A stretch of 64,000 nt of DNA from RUG100 sp050953425 (GTDB lineage Bacteria; Bacillota; Clostridia; Peptostreptococcales; Anaerovoracaceae). The position numbers were made by a program, and so were the translations under genes. The notes under the pieces were generated by a model that did not search any database, was not told the DNA's origin, and saw only the letters and a list, made by a program, of their open reading frames with translations. Where the stretch lies: the NCBI GenBank assembly GCA_050953425.1, contig JBMNMQ010000007.1:496001-560000 (forward strand). The letters run 5' to 3'. Of the stretch, positions 15,992 through 25,959 are shown piece by piece (within the stretch, counting starts at the first letter, position 1; the number at the start of each line of letters is the position of its first letter).

Positions 15992-18451
15992 ATGTTAGTA
16001 CCAATCGAATGGCTGAAGGATTATGTGAAAATCGATGTGGACACCGGAGAATTCTGCGATCGGATGATCATGTCGGGCTCCAACATTGAAACGGTGGAGC
16101 AGTTCGGAGAAGGATTTGAAAAGGTCGTGGTCGGCCTGGTGCAGAAAAAGGAAAAGCACCCGGACGCCGACCGCCTCTCGGTCTGCCAGGTGGATGTCGG
16201 CGGCGAGGCGCCGCTGCAGATCGTCTGCGGCGCGCCCAACGTGGCTGCCGGCCAGAAGGTGCCGGTGGCGCTGCACAAGAGCCGCATCCCCGGCCCGCTG
16301 CACGGGCAGCCGAAGCAGGAGGGCGGCGTGAAGATCACGAAGGGAAAGCTGCGCGGCGTGGTTTCCGAGGGCATGCTCTGCGCCTGCAGCGAGCTCGGCT
16401 TTGACGACAAGGTGGTGCCGGTGGCGCACCGCGACGGCATCTGGGTGCTGCCCGACGACGCGCCGGTCGGCGCACCGATCGAGGAAGCGCTGGGGCTGAA
16501 GAGCGCGGTCGTCGATTTTGAGATCACCCCCAACCGCCCCGACTGCCTGTCGATGACGGGCATGGCCCGGGAAGCGGCGGCGACCTTCGGCACGACGATG
16601 CGGATGCCCGCCGTCGACTGCGAAAACCGCGGCGCAAAGCAGGCTTCCGACTTCATCGACGTCGAGATCCGCAGCCCGGAAAAGTGCCGCCGCTACGCGG
16701 CACGCGTCGTCACCGACGTCAAGATCGGCCCCTCGCCGTGGTGGATGCAGAAGAGGCTGATGTATGCCGGCATGCGGCCGATCAACAACATCGTCGACAT
16801 CACCAACTTCGTGATGCTCGAGTACGGCCAGCCGCTGCACGCATTTGATATTCGTCAGATTCGGGGCGGCCGCATTGTCGTCGAGACGGCCGCCGACGGG
16901 GAGACCTTCACGACCCTCGACGGCGAGGAGCGCACGCTCAGCGACGAGATGCTGCTGATCAGGGACGGCAGCCGGGGCGTGGCCATTGCCGGTGTCATGG
17001 GCGGTCTCAATTCCGAAATCGAGGCCGACACCGAGACGATTCTGATCGAGTCGGCCAATTTCGACCCCGACAGCGTGCGCCTGACTTCGAAGGCGCTGGG
17101 ACTGCGCACCGAAGCCAGCAGCCGCTTTGAAAAGGGCGTCGATCCCAATCTCTGCCAGGCGGCCGCCGACCGCGTCTGCCATCTGATCGAGCAGCTGGGT
17201 GCGGGCACCGTGCAGCCGGGCACCGTCGACCGCTATCCGCGGCCGGTGCAGCCGTGGACTGTCGCGGTGCGGCCGGCGCGGATCAACAAGGTGCTGGGCA
17301 CCGAGCTGACAGCCGCGGAAATGCGGGACTACTTCACCGCGCTGGAAATGCAGGTTGAAGGCGATGACGAGCTGCTGCAGGTGACGCCGCCGACGGTGCG
17401 CCTCGACCTCGTCGCCGAGGTCGACTTTGTCGAAGAAGTCGCGCGCATGTACGGCTACGATCAGCTGCCGACGACGCTGCCGAAGGGCAGCAGCGAAGCT
17501 TCGCTGGGGCGGCCGGAGACGATCCGGCGCATGGCCCGCTCCTGCCTGACGGCCATGGGTGCCTGCGAGATCCAGACCTATTCCTTCGTCAGTCCGCGCG
17601 ACGCCGACCGCCTGCGTCTCGATGAGGACACCTGGGAGCGCAATTACGTGCGCCTGCGCAATCCGCTCGGCGAGGAGAATTCGGTGATGCGCACGATGCT
17701 GCTGCCGGCGATGCTGGAAACGCTGGGCCGCAACTGGTCGCGCAGCAATGAGACGGTGAAGGCCTTCGAAATCGGCAGTGTCTTCAGCGCGCCGCTGATC
17801 GATCCGAACGAGCTGCCCGAGGAAGAGGACAGCCTCTGCATCGGGCTCTACGGCGGCGAGATGGACTTCTTCACCCTCAAGGGAATGGTGGAGACGATGC
17901 TGCGCAAGTTCGGCATCGACGATCTCCGCTTCGTGCCCGAAACGGAGTACGGCCCGTTCCATCCGGGACGCTGCGCCCGCGTTCTCAGCGGCGGCCGCGG
18001 CGCGGACAATGCGGAGGACGGCATCGAACTGGGCATTCTCGGCGAGATTCACCCCGACGTCGCCGCCGACTACGGCATCGGCACCCGCTGCTGCGGCTGC
18101 GAGATGCATTTTGCCGTGGTCGCCGATCTGGCCCGCACCGAGGTCAGCTACACGCCGCTGCCGAAATATCCTTCGACCTCGCGCGACATCGCCTTGGTCG
18201 TCGACGAGAGCGTTCCGGTCGGCGACATCGAGGAACTGATCAGGAAGAGCGGCGGCGAGCTGCTTGAGGAGGTGCGCCTCTTTGACATCTACCGCGGCGA
18301 ACAGGTCGAGGAGGGCCATAAGAGCGTGGCCTTCACGCTGACCTACCGCGATCGCAATAAGACGCTCACGGATGAGGAAGTAGAGCCGGTGCACGCCGGC
18401 GTGCTGGCGGCGCTCGAGGAGACCTTCCACGCCGTGCTGCGCGAAGTTTGA
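15992..18451 (+). CDS. pheT: Phenylalanyl-tRNA synthetase beta subunit
   Basis: Large PheRS subunit for editing and tRNA binding. In order: an EMAP/OB tRNA-binding domain (about residues 40-150, HPDADRLSVCQVDVG), a B3/B4 editing domain with RPINNIVDITNFVMLEYGQPLHAFD, a B5 domain, a catalytic-like domain and a C-terminal FDX-ACB anticodon-binding domain beginning YTPLPKYPSTSRDIALVVDE. 819 residues, a normal length. AGGAGG precedes the start. Confidence 0.97.
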   Translation: MLVPIEWLKDYVKIDVDTGEFCDRMIMSGSNIETVEQFGEGFEKVVVGLVQKKEKHPDADRLSVCQVDVGGEAPLQIVCGAPNVAAGQKVPVALHKSRIPGPLHGQPKQEGGVKITKGKLRGVVSEGMLCACSELGFDDKVVPVAHRDGIWVLPDDAPVGAPIEEALGLKSAVVDFEITPNRPDCLSMTGMAREAAATFGTTMRMPAVDCENRGAKQASDFIDVEIRSPEKCRRYAARVVTDVKIGPSPWWMQKRLMYAGMRPINNIVDITNFVMLEYGQPLHAFDIRQIRGGRIVVETAADGETFTTLDGEERTLSDEMLLIRDGSRGVAIAGVMGGLNSEIEADTETILIESANFDPDSVRLTSKALGLRTEASSRFEKGVDPNLCQAAADRVCHLIEQLGAGTVQPGTVDRYPRPVQPWTVAVRPARINKVLGTELTAAEMRDYFTALEMQVEGDDELLQVTPPTVRLDLVAEVDFVEEVARMYGYDQLPTTLPKGSSEASLGRPETIRRMARSCLTAMGACEIQTYSFVSPRDADRLRLDEDTWERNYVRLRNPLGEENSVMRTMLLPAMLETLGRNWSRSNETVKAFEIGSVFSAPLIDPNELPEEEDSLCIGLYGGEMDFFTLKGMVETMLRKFGIDDLRFVPETEYGPFHPGRCARVLSGGRGADNAEDGIELGILGEIHPDVAADYGIGTRCCGCEMHFAVVADLARTEVSYTPLPKYPSTSRDIALVVDESVPVGDIEELIRKSGGELLEEVRLFDIYRGEQVEEGHKSVAFTLTYRDRNKTLTDEEVEPVHAGVLAALEETFHAVLREV

Positions 18452-18528
18452 TCGCGGGGCCGGTCGCGGGACCGGTTCGGGACCGGCTCAAAGCCGGCCG
18501 CATCATAACAGACAGGAAAGGAAGATCA

Positions 18529-19122
18529 ATGACGACGAACAAAGTCAATGTCAGTATCTACGGGCAGGAGTACACCATCGTCGGAGAAAAATCGCCGGAG
18601 TACATCGCCAAGATCGCGGCGCATGTGGACAGCCGCATGAACGAGATCGCCGAAGGCATCGACGGCGGTCCGGTCTCTTCGCTGGCCGTGCTCTCCGCCG
18701 TCAACATCGCCGACGAGTACTTTGAGCTGCAGGATCGGATCACCGAACTGCAGCGGCTCAACGAACAGCTGGAAGCCGACGGCCAGCACTACGAACAGCT
18801 CTGGGAGGAGGCCAAGAAGAGCTTTGTCTCCTACAAGAAGGATTCGCAGAACGAAATCCAGAGCCTCTCGCAGCAGAAGGATGAACTGCGCAGCCAGCTC
18901 AACGAAAAGGACCGCGAGCTGGAGGAAATGATGCGCAGCCGCCAGCAGGCCGAGCAGGATGCCCAGCGCGGTTCCGAGGAAGCGGTGGGCGCGATCGAGG
19001 CCAAGTACAAGGAGCTGGAGAACAATTACTTTGATCTGCAGATGGAGGACATCCAGATCAAGAGCGAGCTGGAAAAACTGCGCGCCAAACTAAGGGAAGT
19101 CGATGAATCAAAAGGCTATTGA
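18529..19122 (+). CDS. zapA: Cell division protein ZapA
   Basis: Binds FtsZ and bundles its filaments. The N-terminal ZapA domain is clear (VNVSIYGQEYTIVGEKSPEY, VDSRMNEIA, LSAVNIADEYFEL). A coiled coil of more than 100 residues rich in Glu, Gln and Lys follows, making this 197-residue protein longer than the usual 80-110; such long forms occur in Clostridia. The start at 18529 follows AAAGGAAGATCA. It overlaps mutS2 by 20 bases. The link to ftsZ nearby is functional, not operonic. Confidence 0.88.
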   Translation: MTTNKVNVSIYGQEYTIVGEKSPEYIAKIAAHVDSRMNEIAEGIDGGPVSSLAVLSAVNIADEYFELQDRITELQRLNEQLEADGQHYEQLWEEAKKSFVSYKKDSQNEIQSLSQQKDELRSQLNEKDRELEEMMRSRQQAEQDAQRGSEEAVGAIEAKYKELENNYFDLQMEDIQIKSELEKLRAKLREVDESKGY

Positions 19123-21490
19123 AGTCCTTGAATACGGCAAAATCATCGCCCTGCTCGAGCAGCAGGCCGGCGCCGGCATGACCCGCAGGGCGATCGCCGC
19201 GCTGCGGCCGTCGGATGACCCGCACGCGATCCGCGACGCTCTCGCCGAAACCGATGAGGCGGTGCGCCTGATCGAGAGCAAGGGCCCGCTGCCGCTGGGC
19301 GGCTTTTACGATATCGCGGCCTCGCTTTCCTATGCGCAGAAGGGCGGCACGCTGACGATGAAGCAGCTGCTGCACATCCACTACAACATGAAGACGGCGC
19401 GCGAGACGGAAAAGTTCCTTCACGGCGACGAGGTGCCGGAACTGCCGATTCTGCGCTCGATCGTCGAAGTGCTGGCGCTCTTTCCCGATCTCGAGGAGGA
19501 TCTCGATCGCTGCATCCTCAGCGAGGACGAAATGAGCGACAACGCCAGCACCGAACTGCGCGACATCCGCCGCGCGATCGTGCGGCAGAACGACGCTCTG
19601 CGGGCACGGCTCGAGCAGATGATCGGCTCGCAGGACAACCGCACCGTGCTCCAGGACGCCCTGGTCACGATCCGCGAGGGCCGCTACGTGCTGCCGGTCA
19701 AGGTCGAGAACCGCAGCCGCGTCCCCGGCATCGTCCACGACCAGAGCGCCAGCGGCCAGACGCTCTTCATCGAGCCGCAGGTGATCGTCAACATGAACAA
19801 TGAGCTGCGCGAGCTGGAGCTGGCCGAACAGGCCGAGATCGAGCGCATTCTCGGCGAGCTCTCGGAACGAGTCGCCGCCTGCGCGGCACCGCTGCGCAAC
19901 AACCAGGACCTGCTCCTGCAGCTGGATCTGATCAACGCCCGCGGCCGTCTCGCACAGCTGCAGGAAGCGGTCTGCCCGATCCTCGACGAGGACGGCGTGC
20001 TCGAGCTGCGGCAGGCGCGTCACCCGCTGATCGATCCGCAGAAAGTGGTGCCGATTGACGTCCGTCTCGGCGACAGCTGCCACGCGCTGATCATCACCGG
20101 ACCCAATACCGGCGGCAAAACCGTCACCCTCAAGACCTGCGGCCTGCTGGCGATGATGGCGCAGAGCGGCCTGCATATCCCCGCCGCCCCCGGCAGCCGC
20201 CTGCCGGTTTACCGCGACATCTTCGCCGACATCGGCGACGAGCAGAGCATCGAACAGAGCCTGTCGACCTTTTCCTCGCACATGAACAACATCGTCGACA
20301 TCCTCCGCGACGCCGGCACGGGGACGCTGGCGCTGATCGACGAGCTCGGTGCCGGCACCGATCCGGCCGAGGGCGCGGCGCTGGCCGTCGCGATCCTCGA
20401 GCGGCTGCAGGCGCAGGGTGCGGTGGTGATGGCGACGACGCATTACAACGAACTGAAAAAGTACGCGCTGACCGCCGACGACGTCGAAAACGCCAGTATG
20501 GAATTCGACGTCGCCACACTGAGCCCGACCTACCGTCTGCGCATCGGCACTCCGGGCCGTTCCAACGCCTTCGAAATTTCCCGCAAGCTGGGGCTCGACG
20601 CGGCGATGATCGACCGCGCCCGCGAACTGATGGAGGGCGGTGACCTCGCCTTCGAGGATGTCCTCAGTCAGATCGAAGCCGACAAAAAAGCGGCCGAGAG
20701 GGAGCGCGACGAAGCCCTGGCGCTGAACCGCGAAATGACGGCGCAGAAGGAAGCGGCCGACGCCGCCCTGCAGCAGGCGAAGGAAGAGGAGACGAAGATT
20801 CTCAACGAGGCCCGTTCCCGGGCGCGCGGCATCATCCGCGAGGCGCGCGAGGTCAGCCGCGAGGTGCAGCAGGAGCTGAAGGAGCTGAACCGGGTCGAAT
20901 CGCTGGGCGAGCGCAACCGCCGCTTTGCCGAGAGCCGGCACAAGCTCAAGGACGCCGCCGGCCGCTACCGCGAGGAATTCATCCGCGAGGTCAACGACCG
21001 GCCGGTCGACCTCAGCACCGTCCGCGTCGGCGACCGCGTCAAGGTGCTGTCGCTGGGACAGAACGGCGAGGTCATCGCCCTGCCCGACGACAAGGGCGAG
21101 CTCACCGTGCAGGTCGGGATGATGAAAATCCGCGTCGGCGTCGACGACCTCAAGCTGATCCAGGACGGCCGCAAAAAGAAAAAGAAGCGCGCCGGCGGCC
21201 GCGCCGGCTACGGCGGACTCTACCGCAGCAAGGCGCAGACTGTGGCCCGCGAGGTCGACGTCCGCGGCCAGACGCTCGACGAGGCGTCCGCCAATGTCGC
21301 CAAGTACCTCGACGACGCCTTCATGGCCGGACTGCGCGAAGCGACGATCATTCACGGCCGCGGCGAGGGCGTGCTCAAAGAGGGCATACGCCGCGAACTG
21401 AAGCGCAGCCGCCATGTGGACAGCTTCCGCAGGGGCGGGTACAATGAAGGCGGTGACGGTGTCACCATCGTCCGCCTCAAGGCGCATTGA
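19103..21490 (+). CDS. mutS2: Endonuclease MutS2
   Basis: MutS-family ATPase with a C-terminal Smr nuclease domain. It acts on branched DNA in recombination control, and the B. subtilis form also acts in ribosome rescue. Walker A GPNTGGKT is at residues 333-340 and Walker B LALIDELGAGTDP follows. A long charged coiled coil (about 515-640) and a basic linker with KKKKKRAGGRAG come next, then the Smr domain from VDVRGQTLDEA with the IIHGRGEGVLKEGIR core. No mismatch-recognition domain is present, as expected for MutS2. 795 residues. Confidence 0.96.
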   Translation: MNQKAIEVLEYGKIIALLEQQAGAGMTRRAIAALRPSDDPHAIRDALAETDEAVRLIESKGPLPLGGFYDIAASLSYAQKGGTLTMKQLLHIHYNMKTARETEKFLHGDEVPELPILRSIVEVLALFPDLEEDLDRCILSEDEMSDNASTELRDIRRAIVRQNDALRARLEQMIGSQDNRTVLQDALVTIREGRYVLPVKVENRSRVPGIVHDQSASGQTLFIEPQVIVNMNNELRELELAEQAEIERILGELSERVAACAAPLRNNQDLLLQLDLINARGRLAQLQEAVCPILDEDGVLELRQARHPLIDPQKVVPIDVRLGDSCHALIITGPNTGGKTVTLKTCGLLAMMAQSGLHIPAAPGSRLPVYRDIFADIGDEQSIEQSLSTFSSHMNNIVDILRDAGTGTLALIDELGAGTDPAEGAALAVAILERLQAQGAVVMATTHYNELKKYALTADDVENASMEFDVATLSPTYRLRIGTPGRSNAFEISRKLGLDAAMIDRARELMEGGDLAFEDVLSQIEADKKAAERERDEALALNREMTAQKEAADAALQQAKEEETKILNEARSRARGIIREAREVSREVQQELKELNRVESLGERNRRFAESRHKLKDAAGRYREEFIREVNDRPVDLSTVRVGDRVKVLSLGQNGEVIALPDDKGELTVQVGMMKIRVGVDDLKLIQDGRKKKKKRAGGRAGYGGLYRSKAQTVAREVDVRGQTLDEASANVAKYLDDAFMAGLREATIIHGRGEGVLKEGIRRELKRSRHVDSFRRGGYNEGGDGVTIVRLKAH

Positions 21491-21608
21491 GCAAAGCGCG
21501 GCGGGGCAGACTGCGCAGCACCGCCGCCGCGGCGGGAAGAGGGGTTCCGGGCAGCGCAGCGGCCCGGTGCCAACGGAAGGACTACGGAGAAGAAGGAGAA
21601 ACGAAGCT

Positions 21609-23327
21609 ATGATTCAGTATAAAGACAAGATCGCGGCCCTGCTGGCGCCGCACATCGAGGGCCTGGACGCCGGCCAGGTGCGCGACCTGCTCGAGGTGCC
21701 GGCCGACGCAAAGATGGGCGACTACGCGCTGCCCTGCTTTCAGCTGGCGAAGACACTGCACAAGGCACCGCCGCTGATCGCGCAGGAACTGGCCGCCGCA
21801 ATCGAGGGCGAGGAACTGTTTGCGCGCGTCGAGCCGGTCAAGGCCTATCTCAATATGTTCCTCAGCCGCGAGGCGTTCGCCGGCAGCCTGGTGCGCGACG
21901 TGCTGGCCGATCCCGACGGCTACGGCCGCAGCGACATCGGACAGCAGCGCACGGTGATCGTCGAGTTCTCCTCGCCGAACATCGCCAAGCCGTTTCACAT
22001 CGGCCACATCCGCAGCACGGTGATCGGCAATTCCCTCTACAAGATCTTCGACGCCCTCGGCTTCAAGGTCGTGCGCATCAACCACCTCGGCGACTACGGC
22101 ACCCAGTTCGGCAAGATGATCGTTGCCTACCGCCGCTGGGGAAGCAGGGAAGAAGTCGAGGCGGCGCCGATCAAGACGCTGCTCTCCTATTACACGAAGT
22201 TCCACGTCGAAGTCGAGAAGGATCCCTCTCTCGATCAGGAGGCGCGCGATACCTTTACCCGCCTCGAACAGGGCGAAAAGGAAGAAGTCGAGCTGTGGCA
22301 GTGGTTCCGCGAGGAGTCGCTGAAGGAATTCACCCGCGTCTACAAGATGCTCGGCATCGAGTTCGATTCCTACGCCGGCGAGAGCTTTTATTCCGACAAG
22401 ATGCCGGCCATCGTGCAGGAACTGAAGGACAAGAAGCTGCTGCAGAAATCGGAGGGCGCGCAGATCGTCGATCTCTCCGACTACGACATGCCGCCGGCGC
22501 TGATCACCAAGTCGGACGGCTCGACGCTCTACATCACCCGCGATATCGCGGCCGCCGTCTACCGCAAGCAGCACTACGACTTTTACAAGAACATCTACGT
22601 CGTGGCGTCGGCGCAGAATCTGCATTTCCAGCAGTGGATCAAGATTCTCGAGCTGATGGGCTATGACTGGGCGCAGGACTGCGTGCACGTGCCGTTCGGA
22701 CTCGTCAGCCTCGAGGAGGGCACGATGTCGACGCGCCACGGCCGCGTGGTCTTCCTCGAGGACGTGCTCAACCAGGCGGTCGAAAAGACCCGCGAGATCA
22801 TTCTCGAAAAGGGCGTGGCCACCGGAAACACCGATGAGATCGCGCGGCAGGTCGGCATCGGCGCGGTGATCTTCCAGGAGCTGTCCAACAACCGCATCAA
22901 GGATTACGTCTTCAAGTGGGACCGCGTGCTCAATTTTGACGGCGAGACCGGCCCCTACGTGCAGTACACGCACGCCCGTGCCGCCAGCGTGCTGCGCAAC
23001 GCCGCCGAGCGCTACGGCGACGGGGAGATCGACGGCAGTGACATCGACGCCTCGGTGCTGACGAGCGACAGCGCCTACGACCTGGCGCGGCAGATCTACC
23101 ATCTGCCCGATGTCATCGTCGAGGCCGGCGACAAGTACGAGCCGTCGCTGGTGACGCGGCAGGTGATCCGGATCGCCGAGAGCTTTAACCGCTTCTACCA
23201 CAACGAACACGTGCTCGTCGACGATGCGGACGAGCGCCGCGCCCGCCTGGCGCTGGTGGCCGCCGCCAAGACGGCGATCCGCAGCGGTCTGGCGCTGCTC
23301 GGCATCGAGGCGCCGGAGCGCATGTAA
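21609..23327 (+). CDS. argS: Arginyl-tRNA synthetase
   Basis: Class I synthetase that charges tRNA-Arg. An N-terminal additional domain (residues 1-110) precedes the HIGH motif in NIAKPFHIGHIRSTVIGNSLY. The anticodon-binding alpha-helical domain ends LALLGIEAPERM. A canonical KMSKS is not obvious, which is usual for many ArgRS; EEGTMSTRHG takes its place. The start at 21609 has AAGGAGAAACG upstream; the longer open frame overlaps mutS2 and lacks family similarity. 572 residues. Confidence 0.96.
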   Translation: MIQYKDKIAALLAPHIEGLDAGQVRDLLEVPADAKMGDYALPCFQLAKTLHKAPPLIAQELAAAIEGEELFARVEPVKAYLNMFLSREAFAGSLVRDVLADPDGYGRSDIGQQRTVIVEFSSPNIAKPFHIGHIRSTVIGNSLYKIFDALGFKVVRINHLGDYGTQFGKMIVAYRRWGSREEVEAAPIKTLLSYYTKFHVEVEKDPSLDQEARDTFTRLEQGEKEEVELWQWFREESLKEFTRVYKMLGIEFDSYAGESFYSDKMPAIVQELKDKKLLQKSEGAQIVDLSDYDMPPALITKSDGSTLYITRDIAAAVYRKQHYDFYKNIYVVASAQNLHFQQWIKILELMGYDWAQDCVHVPFGLVSLEEGTMSTRHGRVVFLEDVLNQAVEKTREIILEKGVATGNTDEIARQVGIGAVIFQELSNNRIKDYVFKWDRVLNFDGETGPYVQYTHARAASVLRNAAERYGDGEIDGSDIDASVLTSDSAYDLARQIYHLPDVIVEAGDKYEPSLVTRQVIRIAESFNRFYHNEHVLVDDADERRARLALVAAAKTAIRSGLALLGIEAPERM

Positions 23328-23371
23328 GAATGACGGCGCGGCCCCGCGGCCGCGTACAGGAGCAGCAACGC

Positions 23372-24244
23372 ATGAGATACGAAGGAAACATCTATCGGCC
23401 GCCGAGCGAAGCCCGCAGCTATCTGCTGCAGGTCACGATCGGCTGTGCCCACAACCAGTGTACATTCTGCAGCATGTTCAAGGACAAGACCTTCCGCGTC
23501 CGCGAGGAAGCGGAAGTGATGGAGGACCTGGAGATGGCCCGCAGCCGCTTCCGCCGCATCGACAAGATCTTTCTCTGCGACGGCGACGCACTCTGCCTCT
23601 CCGAGGACCGGCTGCTGCGCATTCTCGAGCGCATCGCCGCGCTCTTTCCCGAATGCCGCCGGGTCGGCGTCTACGGTTCGCCGCAGGACGTGCTGCGCAA
23701 GACGCCGGAGGAGCTGGAGCGGCTGCGCGAAGCGGGCCTGGGGATCATCTATATCGGCGCCGAGAGCGGCAGCGACAAGATTCTCAAGGCGATCAAAAAG
23801 GGCGCCGACCGCGCCGAGATCATCGCCGCCGTGCAGAAGATCGAGGAAGCCGGCATCGCCGCCAGCGTGACTTTCATCTCCGGTCTCGGCGGCCGGCCCG
23901 ACTGGCGGGAGCATGCGATCGAGAGCGGCACGATGATCTCCGCCATGGAGCCGTCCTACGTCGGTCTGCTGACGCTGATGCTCGAGCCCGGCGCGCCGCT
24001 GCGCGAGGACGTCCGCGCCGGCCGCTTTGAGCTGCTCAGCGCCGAGGAGGTTGTCGCCGAGACGCTGCTGATGCTGCAGAACATCGAGGTCGGGAAGAAG
24101 TGCGTCTTCCGCAGCAATCACGCTTCCAACTACTTCTCCCTGCGCGGCGACCTGCCGCAGGATCGCGAGCGCATGATCGGCGAGCTGCGCCGGGCCATGG
24201 AGCACACGAATCTGCTCAAGGACGAGCGCTTTCGCATGCTCTGA
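23372..24244 (+). CDS. Radical SAM domain protein of unknown substrate
   Basis: The 290-residue protein begins YRPPSEARSYLLQVTIGC and has an iron-sulfur cluster motif CAHNQCTFC (CX4CX2C spacing) around residues 30-38. A core with FLCDGDAL, IYIGAESGSDKILKAI and FISGLGG fits a TIM-barrel radical SAM fold. It resembles stand-alone proteins of the GC-x-x-N-x-C-x-F-C subgroup, whose reactions are mostly unknown. The start at 23372 has AGGAG upstream. It lies between argS and the TPR gene on the same strand, 44 bases after argS. Confidence 0.85.
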   Translation: MRYEGNIYRPPSEARSYLLQVTIGCAHNQCTFCSMFKDKTFRVREEAEVMEDLEMARSRFRRIDKIFLCDGDALCLSEDRLLRILERIAALFPECRRVGVYGSPQDVLRKTPEELERLREAGLGIIYIGAESGSDKILKAIKKGADRAEIIAAVQKIEEAGIAASVTFISGLGGRPDWREHAIESGTMISAMEPSYVGLLTLMLEPGAPLREDVRAGRFELLSAEEVVAETLLMLQNIEVGKKCVFRSNHASNYFSLRGDLPQDRERMIGELRRAMEHTNLLKDERFRML

Positions 24245-24424
24245 GGCGGCGCGGGCTCCTGTGCGCGGAGCGAGGCCGGAGAGGCTTCGGGAGAGAACAG
24301 CAGCCCGCCGCGGCGGCAGCATCGGCCGGCACCCGCTGCAGCGGAAACGCCGCTGCCGACGGTGCGCACGGAACGGCGTCCGAATCGGCCGGCTGAACCG
24401 GACCTGTGAACAATGAGGTGAACG

Positions 24425-25733
24425 ATGGCAGAAGAATACAAAAAACCGAATCTGGCCCAGCGCTTCGGCTGGAGCAAACCGCCGACGACGGCACCGGATG
24501 AGCTGGACATCAAGACACGCGACGACCGCATCGGCCGGTACTTTCGCAAGTACCTCGATAAATTTGTCTTCGTCGAGTTTTCCGACGCCTATCTCGACCG
24601 CACCCGCACCCGGGAGATCATGGAGGGCGTGCCGATTCCGCTGCGCCGCAAGGATCTCAAGGCGTTCGACGGCGGCGACGGTTTGAAGCCGAACGTCCTG
24701 GTCGAGAACATGGCCTGGGTGATGGGCTGCGATCCGCATTTCAAGTACACCGGCGACTACGTCGCTTACATCCACAAGTACTTCAACATCAAGGTCTACG
24801 AATCGCTGCTCAAAGAGGGCCGGGGACGAAGCCGAGCGCGAGGAATACGACAGCGCCTGCGTGCACTTCCGCGCCAGTCTCTGCATTTTCCCGCAGTACA
24901 TGGACGCGATGTATTCCTACGCGCGCGTCTGCCGGGAGATGTACAAGCAGGGCGAGGACACCGAATATGTCGGCCGCTTCAAGGCCGAGGCGCTGGACTG
25001 GTGGGAACTGCTGACCAAGTACTATCCGAACTTCGCTCAGGCTTACTACTACCTCGGCTATGCCTACCTCAACATCGGCCTCTACCTCAAGGCCAAGCTG
25101 GCCTGGCAGGATTTCATCAAAAAATCGCACAACAGCAAGGACAAGGCGGAGATTCGCAAGCGTCTCGGCCAGATCGAGGATCCGGTGCGCATCGAAGCCG
25201 GCTGCAACGACATCTCCACCGGCCGCTGGGAGGAGGGTCTGGAGATCCTCGAGCCCTACCTCGACTCGCAGTTCCGCGAGTGGTGGCCGCTGCACTACTT
25301 TGTCGGGCTGGCCTGCGCCCGCACCGGCCGCACCGCGGAGGCGGTGTCGCGCTTTAAGTATGCGCTGTCGCTCAACCCCTCGCATCTGGAGACGATGGAG
25401 GAGCTGCTGACGATCTACCGGGCCCAGAACGACAAGGAAAACATCCGCAAGTACGAGGAAAAGATGAAGCTGATCCGCGCCGATCTGCGCGAAGAGGAGG
25501 CGGAAGCCCGCCGCAAAGCGCAGAAAGAAGAGGCGAAGCGGACGACGCGCAACACCTCGCGGCGCGCGCTGCGCAGCAGCGCCAAAGAGAAGGCCCGGCA
25601 GCGGCAGGCGCAGGGCGCGAAAAAGGGTGATGCGGCCGCGAAAGGCAGGGCGGCGGAAGCGGAGAACGCGGGGAAAACGGACGGCGCCGCCGGACCCGCG
25701 GCGACCAAATCCGGCATTCGGCGGCTGAAATAG
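24425..25733 (+). pseudogene. TPR-repeat protein, split by a one-base frameshift
   Basis: Two frames make one protein of about 435 residues. Frame one runs from ATG 24425 (MAEEYKKPNLAQRFGW) to around LLKEGR at 24825. The rest (DEAEREEYDSACVHF onward) is in the next frame. Removing one G from the GGGG run near 24822-24826 restores LLKEGRDEAEREEYD without a break. The C-terminal half has TPR-like helices (AYYYLGYAYLNIGLYLKAK, GLACARTGRTAEAVSRFKYAL) and a long basic and alanine-rich tail. A sequencing error, a real mutation or a slippery site are all possible. Function unknown. Confidence 0.75.
24861..25733 (+). CDS. 3' reading frame of the split TPR protein
   Basis: This is the intact downstream frame of the frameshifted gene described at 24425-25733. 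Read alone it gives 290 residues starting MHFRASLCIFPQYMDAMYSY from a GTG at 24861. No ribosome-binding site stands before that codon and the sense of the frame continues upstream of it, so it is unlikely to be a separate gene. The first 200 residues are paired amphipathic helices of TPR type. The last 85 are rich in Arg, Lys, Ala and Glu and look disordered. Confidence 0.5.
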   Translation: MHFRASLCIFPQYMDAMYSYARVCREMYKQGEDTEYVGRFKAEALDWWELLTKYYPNFAQAYYYLGYAYLNIGLYLKAKLAWQDFIKKSHNSKDKAEIRKRLGQIEDPVRIEAGCNDISTGRWEEGLEILEPYLDSQFREWWPLHYFVGLACARTGRTAEAVSRFKYALSLNPSHLETMEELLTIYRAQNDKENIRKYEEKMKLIRADLREEEAEARRKAQKEEAKRTTRNTSRRALRSSAKEKARQRQAQGAKKGDAAAKGRAAEAENAGKTDGAAGPAATKSGIRRLK

Positions 25734-25880
25734 CGGTGCTGCGGAGCGGTTCTGCAGAGCGGCGAGGCGGGTTTCACTGCCTGCGCTGCAGCCCCGGGCA
25801 GAGAGACGCGGAATCAAATGGAATTGTTCCCTGCGGTGAATGGAATTTTTACCGCCCGGCGATAGAATTTTCGCCCGGAA

Positions 25881-25900
25881 TTTTCGCCGGCCGGCGAAAA
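25881..25900. promoter_or_regulatory. Perfect 20-bp palindrome upstream of the tRNA promoter
   Basis: TTTTCGCCGGCCGGCGAAAA is its own reverse complement and ends five bases before the -35 of the tRNA promoter. AATTTTCGCC-like words recur just upstream (25866-25885). It has no loop and no T tract on its 3' side, so it reads better as a protein-binding site than as a terminator. Confidence 0.55.
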
Positions 25901-25904
25901 CAAG

Positions 25905-25933
25905 TTGACATCCCGGACGGTTCTCGCTATAAT
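25905..25933 (+). promoter_or_regulatory. Strong promoter of the tRNA cluster
   Basis: Consensus TTGACA (25905-25910), 17 bases, consensus TATAAT (25928-25933). The first base of tRNA-Asn is 27 bases beyond the -10. No second promoter is evident before the other two tRNAs, so all three are probably co-transcribed. Confidence 0.92.
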
Positions 25934-25959
25934 AATCTTTGTCGCGAGTCGACAGGTAT

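Noticed and set aside
21609..23327. Missing KMSKS motif as a sign of a broken argS
   Set aside because: Many bacterial ArgRS lack the canonical motif; the HIGH motif and all domains are present.
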